A stretch of 64,000 nucleotides of DNA from Aphis gossypii (GCF_020184175.1 NC_065531.1:18621213-18685212); one strand, 5' to 3'; shown: positions 47,261 to 62,725, numbered from the stretch's first letter. Numbers and translations are program-made. Notes: a model not told the origin generated them from the letters alone.

Positions 47261-49044
47261 AAGGTGTAATATGTATGTACTATATTATTATAATATATCG
47301 GTACGGGGGAAACGACTCCAAATATTCCCGCGTGTACAACGGACGTTCCGGACGATAATTTTATGTTTACGATATATTGTTATAACGACGAAAACGATTA
47401 AAAATAAGTAATAATATGGATCCGATCGATATTTATTTTTATAACAAACCGACGCTAGAACCACGGTCGTAGCGTTAAGTGCCTATATATACTGTACAGT
47501 GTAGGTACATAAAATGTTATTGTGCGTGACGCATCGCATCACGACCATTTATCATACACCTACCGCTATTAAACACATTATAATATATTATTATTATATA
47601 TTTTTATCTTCGAATCGAAAACACGCCGAATAGCATGTCACACTGTATTATTCGATTCGTTTACCCATAGCAGTTTCGTATATTATTATTATTATTATTA
47701 TTATTATAAATACACAAAATATACTTTTATCGCTGTGGAGGTGGGTCGTCACCTCGTGGTGTTCACCCGTCTTAATATAAATATGTATGTATAGGCGCAG
47801 ACGTCCTTACAGTAATAATAGTTGGCCGTAAACGCGATTGTAGAGACGGTAAAATAATCGAATATATATGTATATAACAATATTTTTTTAACGATTCGTA
47901 CTCAAAAACTCGGTGGTGTTCATTTTTGAAACCCGAAGTGTTTGACGACAGTCACTGTGTTATGCCATATAGGCAACCCCATAGAGTTGAGCAACACGAA
48001 ATGCCCATTCGGTTCGCCTTTATACGCCCATAACACATGATTTAGGTGTAATATTATACATTGCGACACTACGTACGTACTTAGGCACATATTATAATAT
48101 ATATCGTACACGCCGTTCGTTGACTATAAGGTTTATAATAAATTAATGTACTCGTATACCGTATTATAATAATGATAGTTACATATATAACCTTGACGTG
48201 CCTATATACACTTATACGAGCGCGATCATAATTTTAGGTCACGTTTGGTGTTTTTTTTCGTTGTCGTTTCGCGGTCAAACATCACTTTTAATGATTGTTT
48301 TCAATAGGGAACCAATCCGTATTGCATTGTTAATGATGTATTCATTCGATTTGACCGACAACGATTACTACAGCTGTTGGGCGTACCTGTACAATTTTTT
48401 TTTTTTTATATATGTAACTCCACTCGTCATCGACGTCCGCTATATGCATACGATATTTTTGTATTATAATTATCGTCGTTGTTGGAATACCGAATAATAA
48501 TATGGTTTATTAAAAAAAAAAAAAAAAAACCGATTACACTCGATTAATTTTCGATTATTATGCGCGGCGAAGGTCTCGGCAGACTAGAGGACTACGACAG
48601 CATAAATCATCGTGTGTGCTTGCGTTCGCTTATACCTATATAGTAGGTATACTGAGAGCGTCAAACGCTACTAATCGCCACGATCTTTAGACGATGGCAG
48701 TTTATACGCGAACGAATAAAATTTAAACCCAAACGATTTTCCTGTCACCTCGACGCGGTGGCATGTTTCTACGAATCTTTAGTTTCGCGTATATATGATA
48801 CTCGACTATTATAATATATACAAGACATAATACGGTCGTGATCAGCGATAATATTATACATTTATTATGTCGTAGGATACCTTAAAACGCGCACGGGTTC
48901 CATTGTTTTTCACGGTGGCCCACTCTGTGTACGACGTGCTCGTTAACTTTCCTCGGCGCGTCTGTGTGCTCGCAATAATTTTTCGGCTCTGCACCATAGG
49001 ATACCGTCGTCGTCTTGCAAAAATAATAAGAACGTATACAGCAA
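47261..49044. other. AT-rich non-coding DNA with simple repeats
   Basis: It holds a TAT/ATT tract at 47681-47707 (nine units) and an A run of about 18 at 48512-48529. I see no gene. Confidence 0.55.
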
Positions 49045-49061
49045 CGCCGCCGCCGCCGCCG
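49045..49061. repeat. (CGC)n trinucleotide tract
   Basis: CGCCGCCGCCGCCGCCG, an unusual GC-only tract for this genome. Confidence 0.85.
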
Positions 49062-49164
49062 TCGCGCGTGGTCTTTGCAAAGCATTCGAGAAGTACCCCG
49101 TCGCGAGGGTGAATGGCGAAAATTAATTTCGTTTTGGCGTATTGTCGGTGAAACAGATAGGGAC

Positions 49165-49182
49165 AGAGAGAGAGAGAGAGAG
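49165..49182. repeat. (AG)n microsatellite
   Basis: Nine uninterrupted AG units. The long antisense frames crossing it (48854-49300) owe part of their length to this tract and are not called as genes. Confidence 0.9.
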
Positions 49183-52100
49183 ACAAAAATAGAGGGGGAG
49201 GATATAAGTAACATCGAATATACGAAATTGCGAAACAATCATTTCGAACGCATATACTCGTGATTATACTACGAGTATAACTATAGATACTATAGATCAT
49301 ACAGCTAATCCGTACCTATAACATTGCGTTTGTGTGCGTGTATTTAATATATATATATAGGTTAGCGTGTAATATAAAAATATTTTATTACTGTTTTTTA
49401 TTTATCTTGTTTGGCACCGCGATCTTTTCGAGAATCGTTCGAAATGCACCGTCCCAACTGCAATTTATTATTATTATTTCACGAGTATTCACTATACAAC
49501 GTAGAAATGTTCACATTTTAGCGTTTACGAATACTGCGTGTGTTGCAGCTGTCCGATTATACGATCAATTAATGTTTTATTTTCGTATGCAATACACGTT
49601 TACGGTTAACACGCTGAAATATATTTGTAAATGGGCGAGTATAGTGAGTTGATAAATTTTTACTCGGTTATAAAAGTGAAAAAAAAAAAAATGGTATTTA
49701 TTATATAATATTAAAACCAGTTAAAAATTGAATTGAAATCCTGAACTCACTGAGTATTAAGTTGAAATTATGTGCGTTAAAAAATAATCTATTCATTGAT
49801 TTTTATTATTCGATATTAAATTGAATTAATAGTTCGTGCACATGGTTTTAACTGTGTTATAGTATACTCGTACACACTTCAGATAGCCGGTATAACTGTT
49901 TCCGGGCGATCGATTTTATTGGAATAGAGATTTCAAAATACAAATTATTGTAAAAGTTATTGCAAAACTTAAACGGAATTAAATTAACGACAATAACTCG
50001 CGTTATTCATAGTACTAATTAAATCCATATAATTCGTATGGATATACGGCGAAGTCGAGTAAACTAAGAAAGTAAACCGTAAAGTTTAAAAATTAAAATA
50101 TATGCATAATATTTATAACGCACACCATATAGATACGATTACACCGATATATAGATCAAGATGCATTTATATAATTATTACACGAGATCGTGTTTATTCG
50201 TGCGAGGTATATAAGACGTATAACACATGATAATATTTAACTTGCGTATCTTTATTGTAATATACGCATATGATATAGGTACTAAAGTATACGTATACCG
50301 CTGGGTATAATATTAATCTCTCTAATTGCGGCTTCGTCGTCTCGACCATATATATATATATAATATGTTTTATTGTGATATTTTATAATATTTGACTGCG
50401 ATATACATTATACTTAATGTTATTTATTACGACGCGAGGTTATTTTTTTAATTTTCGTGGCGTGTAGAAGGAGGTACTTTTTACGACTATAGCGCACAGC
50501 GCGCGGACCCGCCGACCGCCGTTCGTTTAAAATTTTATTATACTTCGCATAGGCGTTTTCCTAAGGTTATATTATATACCTACATTATATGTATTATATT
50601 TAGGTAAGTATACCTACTTTAATAATACTGTATAATAATGCATTCGTTTTATTACGTAAAAATAAAATTTGCGTATATACGTTTCGTCCTCGCGAGCGAT
50701 ATATATATTATATATGTCCAGGAGGTACCTATATAACACACACACGCGTATAATAATTCTATATATTTATATTTATACATTATGCACAGTCGCGGGCGAT
50801 CTATCTCGCGTAATTCGGGTCGGCCAAAAATATATGTATGTATAATAATAATATATTATGTACATTTATACGTGTAAAAGCAATAACTTAACGTTTTATG
50901 ATCGCCTCGAGCGTGCGCATAATAATGTAAATTGTAATATATACTATACATATTATATACAGTATATACGTAAAAAATAATACGTGTCATGGGTATGGAA
51001 GTAAAAAACCAAAAACTGTGTGTTTGGTGTATGCGTTTTTTTGCTTATACGATAAAATTATTATGTACTGAGCGTTATTATACTTATTATACTCAGTTTG
51101 GATCGTAAACGCAACCGGTACCCACCGATACACCAAAAAAAAACCGCGATAATTATGTGGGCGCATATTATACAGTCCGATTAAAACATAATCAGTGAAC
51201 TTCACCAAAGTATATTATGATTAATAGGTTGCTCCGCGATCGAGACGTTGATTTAAATTGTTCGTGGGTTCTCGGCTGATCGATGTAGCACTCCAATAGA
51301 TTCATATTATTATATACGAGTATATTAAACACTGCTCGTACTGGATACGCGTGAGTCAGAAAATGTTAAATAATAGATCTTTCTTCTTCGACTTATAGTT
51401 AATCGAGGAAAACAAAGCAGTGGTTTTGAACGAATGTACCGAATACCTCCCCCCCCATTGTTTATTTTGAGTACATTTTACACACGACTGTGAGCAACGA
51501 TATTACTTATAGGAATTATCGCAGTGTTATGGGATGCGCGTATATGGTGTTTATACTCTTCAATCATAAATAATGTTTTAGCAATAGCTTTCTATGACAT
51601 TCAATATTATATATTATTTTTTTACATGGCCATGATATTAAATCCTTAATGTACCTACGCCTAAAACCGTCCAACAGCTGCTCGTGGTTGATACTGTAGG
51701 GTGATGGCTTAGAACCAACTCGGTGTTTTCTATACACAATACGATAAATGAAAATTTCGAAAAACTAAAATTAGCTACACCTTCCTATTCATCATCTATA
51801 GGCTAACAATATATTTATATAATAAGTTATATACCTTTTAATAATAATGAAAAGATTATTGACAGCGGAACAAAAAAAAATATATAAATAATCCTCTGCT
51901 CATGCTATTAACAGAAAACGATCAACATGGCGTTTATACCTACATTATTATGTATAGGTAAGAAACACACGTACAGGTATGTTTATATACTTTATACGTG
52001 CTATAATGCACTTTTCACACGCATGTTGGTTTGTCTAAACTTGAAATTTGAGATAGATACCAAATTTATGTGTGTCGATATTTTAAGAGAACAACGTTCA

Positions 52101-55100
52101 ACTCACTTCGATGTTCAAATTTAGCATGATTGTAAAATTTTTAAATTATAGCAGATTCTTGTGAAGTACTTATAATGATATGGTATAAAGCGTGATAATG
52201 AACAAAAAAATATAATATATGAAGTGAGACAATAAATATAAGACAATGAGCTATTATTGCTTTTTTTTAATTAATACTAAATGTGTTTGCACAGTTCAAA
52301 AACTAAGCTGACGTCATAATATTATACTTTAAAAATTTTAAATGTATTTAAAGTTTCGTAAACATTGTAATAATATAACAATAAACAGGGATAGTATAAT
52401 ATTGCAATGTATCTTTTTATTATAATAATTATCGAATAAGGCATGACTAGACGTTAAAAAAGTCGTTGTCTTTCGTGTGTTTCGGCTAAAAGGATATTTC
52501 TGAGAATAACGAACGTCAAGATTTGATAATGTATTGTGACGGTTAGACGAACAAAGACTTCGGTATAAAATATAATATGCCCCCTATTTGTAAAGCACAA
52601 TGACGTTTTGAAGTTTTCGATGTTATTCATCATATTTTGTATTCGATTCGACAGCATATCTCGACCAAGCATCGGGTTGTTATGAAAGATAATTCGAAAA
52701 TATTTATGGGAATATTCGACGGACGCGTACACGACGATCGTATTGATGTGATAATAACATTATAATAATAATAATATGCTCCACCCGCAGCGTGCACATT
52801 TTATTATCGTTAAACTACACACGCTTATTGATATAAAAATTTCGGGGAGTATAATAGTTCCATAATAGCCTTCGTGACCCGTAGCGACCATATTTTATAG
52901 CTAATGTTGTCCACTGCAGACGGCTGCTGCGCGATTTTCGAGCGACGAACGTAATATATAATATTATATATAACTGCAACATTAATAAAAATATATTTTT
53001 ATTACGGCAATATCATGCATAATATACGCGTATTTCGTACACTATTCGAGTTGTAAGCATTTTGTTCTGGGACGCGGAAAATTGGCACGAACCGTGTGCG
53101 ATGCTTTCGAATTTGAGGTACATATTAAAAGCGCAATATTGTAGGTACATACACACCCACCGCTGTCGGTATAATATACGAAGTGCAGTGCATATTCTCG
53201 CGTGCATAAATCACGAGTGTTATAGTAAAATAAACCGTTTTATTTAACCAAAATCCAAATTATCAGTGATTCCAAGAGTACCTACTGCGCGGAGGACCGT
53301 TCGAGTTCAGTATAATTATATTAGTTCTAATGAAATAGCCGCCGAATTAATATAACAACGTATTACGGAAACGACGAATGCAGCGTATATTATGTATTAA
53401 ATAGGTAGAAACGACTGGTGAATTATTTTAAAGCCAGTTTTGTTCTAAAACAAACCCTGAACATACCACATCAATCATATTATATAATATAGTAGGTATG
53501 AATAGAAAAATGTAATCGTTTTTACAATTTTATATTTAAACATTTTAACTATAATATATTGATATTATTTATAGGTATACCTACCTACGTGACTATAATA
53601 TTATGTAAAGCTGTAAAGTATTAATTAAATTTATGTATATATACATCATGGTTGTCTGTTTCTATATAAATGTAAACATGTATAATATAATATAATTCAA
53701 AATTGTGCGTGTTATAGCACGTATTTAGTTAAGTGGTATCTAACTGAAACGGTTATATATTATATTATAATTCATGCAATTTATTTTTAATTCTCTTATT
53801 AAATTGAAAATTCTCGAAACACGTTGAGTTTAATATTTCAAACAAATTGCGAAATCAATACTTACGTATTATGAAATAAGTCACATAATTTTTTTGGCCG
53901 CGAGAAGATGATATTTAAAACTTTTACATAGGTAGGTAACCGTATATAATATTAAATGCGCACAATTAATATATCATACACAAACATGGCAATTTCCCCG
54001 GCCGGACACGTATATAATATGAGACACAACGTTTAGTTTTAAACATACGGTCATCAAATCGAGCCAAAACATTGAACGGGTTTCAAAAAATATAAAAGTA
54101 GAACGATAAATATTTCGGTTGCGAATTGACGGACATTGCATTATAATACAGTTTATGTTTTATGATAAAATGCAGGTTCGCATGCGCTTTACACGTACAA
54201 AACGAATAATACTAGCTGATTGATATATAATTCAAACGTTGGACTTAAAATTGATAATACAATTTATTTTTGCGCAAAACTGGACACGTAAAACGCGATT
54301 TATTTTCAAACCGAAATCGCCTAGCTAGGTATCCGTTTCAATGTGCATTGGATTACAAAATTTTTCATTGCGGTTGCGGCTGACACTATAATAGTATAGG
54401 TACACCACCACCTGCAGCTTGACCAGTGGCGGATCGATCATATTATAATGATGGAGACGTCCGACCGCGAATGAATAACAACAAAACTATTATAATAATA
54501 ATAATTAAAATAGTAATAATATAGTGTAATAAAATAATACTCAAGTCTGCGCAAATATTACGTATAGGTCTCCGGTGGCCATTATAAAATATCACGTTTT
54601 TTTCCCCATCAGTATATATACATATATATACGACTACGCCACCGCAGGTTTTTACAATAATTATATCATACACATCGCATAATACATAGAAGTTAGGTAT
54701 AAAATTCTATAACGCACGCTCGTACATCGTATAATGTTGATTAACTATACATCATCGCGAGTACACACACTTTAATTGCAAACGTTTTTTTTTTTTTTTT
54801 TCATTCATATATAATATATTATTATTATACGGCACTCCGGTTTAATTAATCGTTTCGTATATATTATTATAATATGTATTTACCTACTATAGGTACCTAC
54901 TACATATAATATTATATCTATATAGGTAATAAACATAGTATTAAAGTAATAAAAATAAAAATCGTGTACGAGGCCGCGAGGTTTAACGACAATTATGTAT
55001 ACGCTAATATTATTCATAATATACATATTAATATACACATTTTTTAATATGACGTGCTTATACGGTCATATATATATAGTGTACCACCTATATATTTAGC

Positions 55101-55284
55101 GTATATATACATCGCACACACGCACACCGTTTATTATTTTAATTTAGAATAAAATGTGATCCATACGATATATTATATTATGCGTATCTCCTGCAGTAAG
55201 CATTAATATTATGTGTAGGCACACGTGAATTATGTACTTTTTACTATACCGAATTAAGTCGTCCTGACGAGCTGCAGTCACCGA
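49183..55284. other. AT-rich non-coding DNA
   Basis: About 6 kb without a recognisable gene, RNA or transposon. Short tracts of TA and ATT, a C run near 51451-51458, and a T run at 54786-54800 are present. Confidence 0.55.
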
Positions 55285-55299
55285 GCGCGCGCGCGCGCG
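55285..55299. repeat. (GC)n tract
   Basis: GCGCGCGCGCGCGCG, a Z-DNA-prone alternating tract in a CpG-richer stretch (55260-55500). Confidence 0.88.
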
Positions 55300-55558
55300 G
55301 TCCAAACGAATTTAGTTTAGGTGTTTTTCACCGGTTTTTTTTTTTTTTTTTTATTTTTCATACGGTCGTAACGCCAAAAATCAGCAGACTGGTCTACGCG
55401 CCTCTATATACGGTAACTGGCGCGACACGCGATCGTGATCACGAACCACGCGAAACGAATGGAGAAAAACCCCGAATAACTAACCGTTTTCGGCCAGTTA
55501 ATTAATATAAAACGGCATTCTATTTCCTTCTCTTTCTGTATCCATATCTATCTCTAAG

Positions 55559-55593
55559 TCTCTCTCTCTCTCTCACTAGACACACACACACAC
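55559..55593. repeat. compound (TC)n and (CA)n microsatellite
   Basis: TC units at 55559-55574 are followed, after CACTAGA, by CA units at about 55580-55593. Confidence 0.88.
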
Positions 55594-56820
55594 GCTTGCG
55601 AGAGCGTAAGTACGACAAACAGATTTATATCGTAAAACATCTATACGCGCGTATTGCGCTTATAATAGTATACTACGTATATTATACGGTGTACGCTCGG
55701 AGGGAGAAAAAACGACGTTGTAATATACTGCAGGATCCCGTCTTTACTCGCCCGAAGTATTTATACGTAATTAACGAAAGTGCAAAAACGGCCGATATAA
55801 ATCGCATCCATATAATAATATATTATATTGTACGCACATTCGTGTATTGCATTATAGTAATCGAATACTCGCCTCGATGTTTGTTATTTTTTGCGAATCC
55901 AGTATAACTGTGTGAGTGTAAAACCGTATTGCAGGACTATTTGCGCGCCGCGGCAACATAATCATTAATTAGGTAACTGCAGCAGTCATATACACATTAG
56001 GTATGCTTAAATATTATTATTTATTATTCGTGTACATCGTAGGTTTGAATTTTACTCATATAATATTTAAAAGTTAAATTTGAAATTTCATCGTTATTAA
56101 CGCGTGAGCGTGAAATACGTGAATTAGTTTTTAATTTTTTAAAAAAAAAATAAACGTGGCGACGGGATAGCAGGGAACAGTCGCGAATCGCGCTTTTGCA
56201 CCTGCAGCTCGAACGCGCTTCCGCTATACCTGGGGGGTATTAATTTGGCGCGGTATTATCACCGACTAAAAAACGTATAATATACGCAAATATCTCGCAT
56301 AATATATGGCCGGAACAAATTGTCGCCCGCTCAGGATAATATATTACATATACCTACACTTGTCGAACGAACGAACCGAACGGTTCTTAATACAATAAAG
56401 GCGACTGGCGTATAATATAGTATCCACGTATGATAATTATTATCTACATTTACGGCGCTGTATTAAATTATAATTTAATAAACCTCAACATAAGACATGG
56501 TACACGCATACCTGTTTTAATACGTGCCGTCGTGTCATCCGTGTGCTTTTCGCGCAGGGAATACGATTATCGTGTGAACTCGGGCAGCGCAGTCGAGTGT
56601 CATATTATAATTATATAACGCGCTGCAGTACATATTATAGTAATATATAATACATAATATAATACGTACGCCTATATAGATATTGCGTATATCGATTTTC
56701 TTCGACGATTTCGCCACCGACAAAACGACGACGTCTATACACTATATATATATATTATATTATAACACTGTTACTTCGAGCGGAATATTCGGTCCAATAT
56801 AATATATATTATATACAGTA
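55594..56820. other. non-coding DNA
   Basis: Mixed AT-rich and CpG-containing sequence, with a CpG-richer patch around 56155-56240. The 103-codon frame at 55596-55907 has no domain. Confidence 0.45.
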
Positions 56821-56840
56821 GCTCGCGGTCAAAATCGTAC

Positions 56841-56874
56841 CTCTCCGACCCTCCTCGGCCATCGCCAGTGCCAT
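56841..56874 (-). other. candidate first coding exon on the minus strand
   Basis: Within a GC/CpG-rich patch (56820-57000) the minus strand reads CTAAAATGG, a strong Kozak-type start. It then encodes MALAMAEEGRR and one base before a GTACGA donor-like site at 56840-56835. An alternative upstream ATG (at about 56933) opens another frame. No downstream exon is identified. The composition shift plus start context plus donor is suggestive but could be coincidence. Confidence 0.2.
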
Positions 56875-57000
56875 TTTAGACGCGTTTCGGTTTTGAATTC
56901 CTCTTCATCCGCGATCGCCATCTGCATCGTGCGGCGGTATGCCTCGCAGCGGTATCTGCACACTGCAGGTGTAAGATTTCGCCCGTAATATGCGCTCACA

Positions 57001-60000
57001 ATATATAATATAATATTAAATTATTATTATTATTATAAGTTATAACGGATCGCTCGCGTAATCCAAGATACCTAGGCTTTATTATCGTTGTGCACTGCAC
57101 CGGGGTCTTTCAAATTGTGTGTGACAAAAAAAAAAAAAAAAATTGGCGGGGATCGCATATACAAACTTATCGTAATCCCGCGGACTCTTTTGTCACACGA
57201 AATACACCCAGCACGCTCTGTTTAATACGAACGTATAGGTACATGCGATGTATTTATGACGATTATTCGATCGGCAAATAAAATATCGTTCAGTAATAGG
57301 TACTTACAATACGTACACTCTATATGCGTAATCTGAAAATTCAATCGAATATTTCTATGTTTCAATCAGTATTATAAAGATAGGTACACAAATGTTTTTC
57401 GGTTGTTAGTGCGTCATAATATTTAACGATTGTGCAGTGCCTTCGTTCCCATAACGTTATTATGAAAATAGTCATCGAAAATGGCATGTTGCGTACGTTT
57501 TTCGTTAACGACTCAGAATCCTGTATAGAAGCATTTTCATTTATTTTTTTCATTCAAACGCAACCTTTATAACAAGCAAGAACAACGACTTTAGCAATAA
57601 CGTGATTTTGACGCGAGCTGATTTCGTAACAGTGAATTGTTTTTCAGAAAACTTTTGTTTTTTTTATTAAACCATCATTTATTTTTATTAAATAAAGATT
57701 AATAACACGACCTAAATTTTAAAAATTGATATGACAATACGTATATCCGATCCCGGACGTTGCGTATATTACGTTCTTCCCCTCCCTTTCCTGTAGACCA
57801 AACTCGAGCTTTATCATGACATAACATCGAGAAAGTTCACATACTAATTATTATTATTACTATTATCGGCGCGTGTGTTTGTGTTCACACATGTGACGCA
57901 ATTATTTGCATTTAGTGTCGGGCGGCGTGTAACGGCAAACGCGCGGACGACTTACGGGGGTCGGACCCTTTGCTGTGTGTGCGTCTGCCGAAAAAGGTCG
58001 ACGACCGTCCCTATCGGCGGCGGCGGTCATGAGCTGCCGCCGACGGCTAAACTATAATGTATACACGGATCTCTCACCGTCCATCTGCGACGTCCTTCTC
58101 CTGCTCGTCACCCCAATCGCATCGTTTTCCGCACGCACAAACAGTGCGTTTCTTTCATCTGGCGACCATCATCCACATTGAATATAATGATACCTCGGGA
58201 TATCCTGTATACCTTTATATAGTATATACCGCGTTTACTCGCTTCCGTACTCGGTCCGACTGTATACATAGGACATATATATATTTATTCATGTATATAA
58301 TTATTATTCACGACGGATTTGATCAAAACCGAAGGGTGCCCGCAATTATAATATATGTATAAGGTAGGTGCGTATAAACGCACTCGACGTTTGTGTCGCT
58401 TCCGAAATCCTCTGGTCCGCACTATCCCGATTTAAAGCTCGGCGTACACGCCGTTATACCTACTGTATAGAATTAAGAGGTATATTAATAATAATATTGT
58501 AAAAAGACGTAGTGGTTAATATATTCGTCTACTAGCACACTGCATGTCTGCCTCAGCAGAGCGGACGCGTTGTCGATTTTTCGCTACACGTCCGTTCACG
58601 CAACAGTCTCCGCTCGTAAGTAATAATATACGTACCTCTATATACCTTGTAACAAAATATACCATGATGGTGATATACGAGTACAGTTACATCATAATAC
58701 CGTCATGACGACAAATTGCGATGACGCACATACGAGTCAGATCTATCAGAATAAAATATTGAAATTTCCGTGCGGGTTTTAAACACTCCGGAGAAACACA
58801 TTAGTCGTACTGCGTGATGGGGATAATATAGTGATGAGGAAATAATGATAATTTCATTAGAGTATATTAAAGAAAAATCAAATTTTATCAAAACTGATAA
58901 TGTATTTTTAATTCAACTGTTCAACAGTTTGAACTTTAAACTCTTTAAATTACTCTTAATATATTATTGTACCCTTTATAATATAGGTATTAAAACTTAA
59001 AATCTATATAGATAGGAAACCAAACGATTACAGTCAAGAATTAAAATATTACCGGATTACATTAATACAACACGAAATAATTATGACTGATAAGCTACGT
59101 AAATGACTTTAAATGTATGATTTTTTGAATTTAGACTTTAAGGTCGCTACGCAATGATTATGTATGACTAAAATAGTAGTCATTATAAGTATAAAATGTT
59201 GAAAGACACAGATCGTTGACTATAATATAATATGTAATATATATAATTCTGCAAGCACCGATAAAATCGCACCCGTCCAAATTATGATTATTATTATTTA
59301 TTATGGTTTATTGCTAATATTTTGCTCTCTCGCAGGCAGCAGTCGTCGAATTTGAGCGATTACCCAATAGTCTATACACCTATAATCCAAAAGCTCGTTT
59401 CAACCGCCGCGGGTATTATACCGTATTATAAAGCATTCGGACTGCAGAAGCTTGTAATAAATAAAAATCTAAAAAAAAACGCACCCACAGGTCGTCGTGC
59501 AATGCGACTTTGTACACGCCGAGTACCCCCGGCAGCGAATGTTTGAATATATAATAATATATATTATACACAATATCCTGCAGCCGGCTGGATGTTTTAT
59601 GATGATTGTGAATTATTGCTCGATGCACGGACCGACCGGCGACGATAATAAACGCGTATCGCATCGCGGCCAGTTTCACGAAACTCATTTCGGCAGGTTC
59701 TCCCGATTCCTATGTATAATATGTATAGACAACCTACTTATTATGCGTATGTATATAATACCTATAATGTGAGTACGCATATCGTTATGTTATTTACGTA
59801 ATTGAACGACTATCGAGATCATCGGTCGTGTGGCCTACAGAATAATAAATATTATAATATGAGTTATAGGTATACATTATAATGTGATCATTGCAATCGT
59901 CCTCGTCCGAAATGAATTTGTGCACATTTTTTAGTCGATTACCTTACCTATTATTCATACACACATACATAGGTTGGATAAACATATCTATTTAATTTTG

Positions 60001-62075
60001 GTTTTTGTTTTATCCGGCCTTCGGTTGGTCAAACACTATAATATATTATAATAAATACTAGCAAATAGATTAATAGTTATAGGGTATGTAATTGCTTATT
60101 TTGCGGCCACACTCGAAATACGTCAAGTTGATATAATATAAGAATGTGATGTATAAATGCGGTTCGGCCAGCCGAAATTGCAGGATATAATATGTTTTAT
60201 CGAACTTTATCCTTCGAACATAAGACGAACGGACCGTCACACCACGCATTGTATGGTATATAAATATAAATAAATAGTATACAAGTATTATTTAATATTA
60301 TATTCTATGTTATAATTGTATCTAATTTTATTTTTTATACAGATGAGTATATTTTATGTTCAATGTTTAAGTTAATGATACATAATTTTTTTATTATTTT
60401 GTGTTCGAGCTGTTTTTCGGCGTATACATAACATATTATAATAATATACTAATAACACGTTTTGGAAATTTGTAGCGACAACTGTCGAAACGCATTCTAA
60501 ATATTAATGATTTGTCGTTCGACAAACATGACGCCACATATTATTATAATATTAAACATGCAAACTAAGAGCGATAACTAAAATATTTTATAATTTTCAT
60601 AGTTAAACTAAATTATCGAGATTAACACAATGTAAAACAGTAAATACGGTTTATACAATATTAAATCCGTACATCATACATGAGTATACAATACTAATCA
60701 CTCGATAAATACTTATGCGTGATTTCACGTTACATATTTTATAATATAATAAGAATACAATTATTTTAAACATTATCACATTGATTAAATCTATTATGCG
60801 GTTACTAGCAACAATAATATAATGTATCTGCATAATGACTTTTAATATATTATATATATGGAATTTTAATAATATCAGTAAAAATAAAACAAATATATTG
60901 TCCGTTGACATTGTTATATTGTTAAATTGGTATTGTCTTCACGTTTGCCGGTGCGTTATGCAAATATCGTTCAAACAGTTTGCTCCTGAAAAATAAATAA
61001 TTGTTTTTTGTTTAACGGTATTGACAGTTATTATTCGATGATCTGTTGAAACATTATTAATTATTTGTATACTGTTAGAAAAACATAAATCATTTTTTCG
61101 TATCTACAAAGAAAACCAGGAAGAAATACTGATTATAATAACCATTATTTTTTTTATAGAAATCACTATTATTATAATTACTAAATAAATTATCGACCCG
61201 TATCACAATTCACAACTATATATAGTTGACCTACTGCGCGTTATTTTCGTTTAAATTTAATTACGACATATTTACATTTGCCATTCTTTCGTTCTGACAT
61301 TTGCGAGCCTTTTAGAAGTACTTTAATTTATATACATGTCGTACACTCTCATATAAATCCTACGGTTTACCTTTTCAACAAAAATACACGTACAATAATT
61401 TAACACTACAGTCTTATTTATAAAGAGAACCACGGTACGCTAGTCACTAGTATGGTCCCACAAATATAATACACCATTTACTGATATTTCTGTCTTTCCG
61501 TTGGACAACATATAGGAGTTAAAACCAGCTCAATTTACTTATTAAATCGAAAGAGAAAGACATAGATATTAATGACCGATGTAACCATTTTAATATATTT
61601 AGTTGAGAATTCAATTTTGAAGCCTGCACGTGTCATGATGAGAATAATTGAGAATTAATATTTGAGTATATACTTACTAAATTGATTTTTATAATAACGT
61701 TCCTTGTATTATTTTGCATTAAAATTAAAATATCGGGGTAAAAATTCGGAGTACGATCGTCCATTAAGTTACCCTCTTTTTAGTCGACGATGAGCGATTT
61801 TCACTTGAAGCCTTTAATATCCCTTGTGATCGAAATACGAGTAAAAAGGTTTTTTTCTATATTCAAATGTAAAATGTCGGAGTGGCGATGGCGTCTTCTT
61901 AAATGCGTATATAGCCACGTTAGCACGGTATTTTGTACACAGAATGTGCACTAGTGCGTGCGTTTTAGTGGATAATATGATATTGTTCAAAAACCGTAAA
62001 CAAACTATAAAATCTCACGGATTTCGGTCGACCCGTTTATAATATGTATATGTATGCATAATGTATGTTTAACAA
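57001..62075. other. non-coding DNA with CpG-richer patches
   Basis: A CpG-rich patch lies at 57870-58160, containing short GGCGGC runs and overlapping chance frames. Others lie near 58380-58620 and 59330-59700. The rest is AT-rich. I see no gene with a domain, RNA gene or transposon. Confidence 0.5.
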
Positions 62076-62104
62076 ACACACACACACACACACACCCACA
62101 CACA
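62076..62104. repeat. (AC)n microsatellite
   Basis: AC repeat with one CCC interruption near 62095. Confidence 0.88.
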
Positions 62105-62340
62105 GTCATGCGTTAGAAGTTTCCCTTGGAGGGTAGAAAGTGTACGAAAAACTTTTTTGCTGTCAAATCCCGTCTTGGCCGAATCACAACCGGGCTAATT
62201 AAAATAGCCATCGCTTGGATTAAAATCGAGCCATTTTGGCTGCCGGCCGAAATAACCCTTTTGCGGTTTTCCCTAAGAGAACCGTCTACCCCCGCCCCCG
62301 CTTGTAGCACCACCATTCAATAAGCGAACCCCCAATCTAT
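62105..62340. other. non-AT-rich non-coding block with homeodomain-like motifs
   Basis: This block stands out for balanced composition on both sides of CTAATTAAAA (62195-62204) and GGATTAAAATC (62217-62227), the core sites of Antennapedia-type and bicoid-type homeodomains. Two mirror frames of about 65 codons cross it and have no domain. An enhancer or other conserved non-coding element is a reasonable guess, not shown. Confidence 0.25.
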
Positions 62341-62725
62341 CTTCACAATGGAACGCGGCGCTCATCGCGGAGGGTGTGGTAATCGTTATATGGTATCCGA
62401 TACGTATATGCCATGCTATATTATTATTATGTGTATACGGTAATCACGTATAGCGAATTTGTATGCGGGGATACTGGCACGGGAGCCGGGAGAAATGTCG
62501 ATCCATATAAAAAAAGGGGTTAAATCGAAGGTGAAATCCATATTAATGCCACGGTGGAATATTATGCGAATACATAAAAACCGCTTACGAACAGAAAAAA
62601 AAAATGTAAAAGGCTGATTACCTCGAGGCGGACAAAAGAATTTCGCGTTATTGTAATAATAATTCCAGTCCGCGCCAGTGAAGCCGTCGGGCGCGCACGG
62701 CTGTATGCATCGCATGTCCCCGCGG

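Noticed and set aside
48854..49300. Antisense 148-codon frame
   Set aside because: It runs through the AG and CGC microsatellites, which lack stops, and its translation is Ser/Leu- and Arg-rich low complexity.
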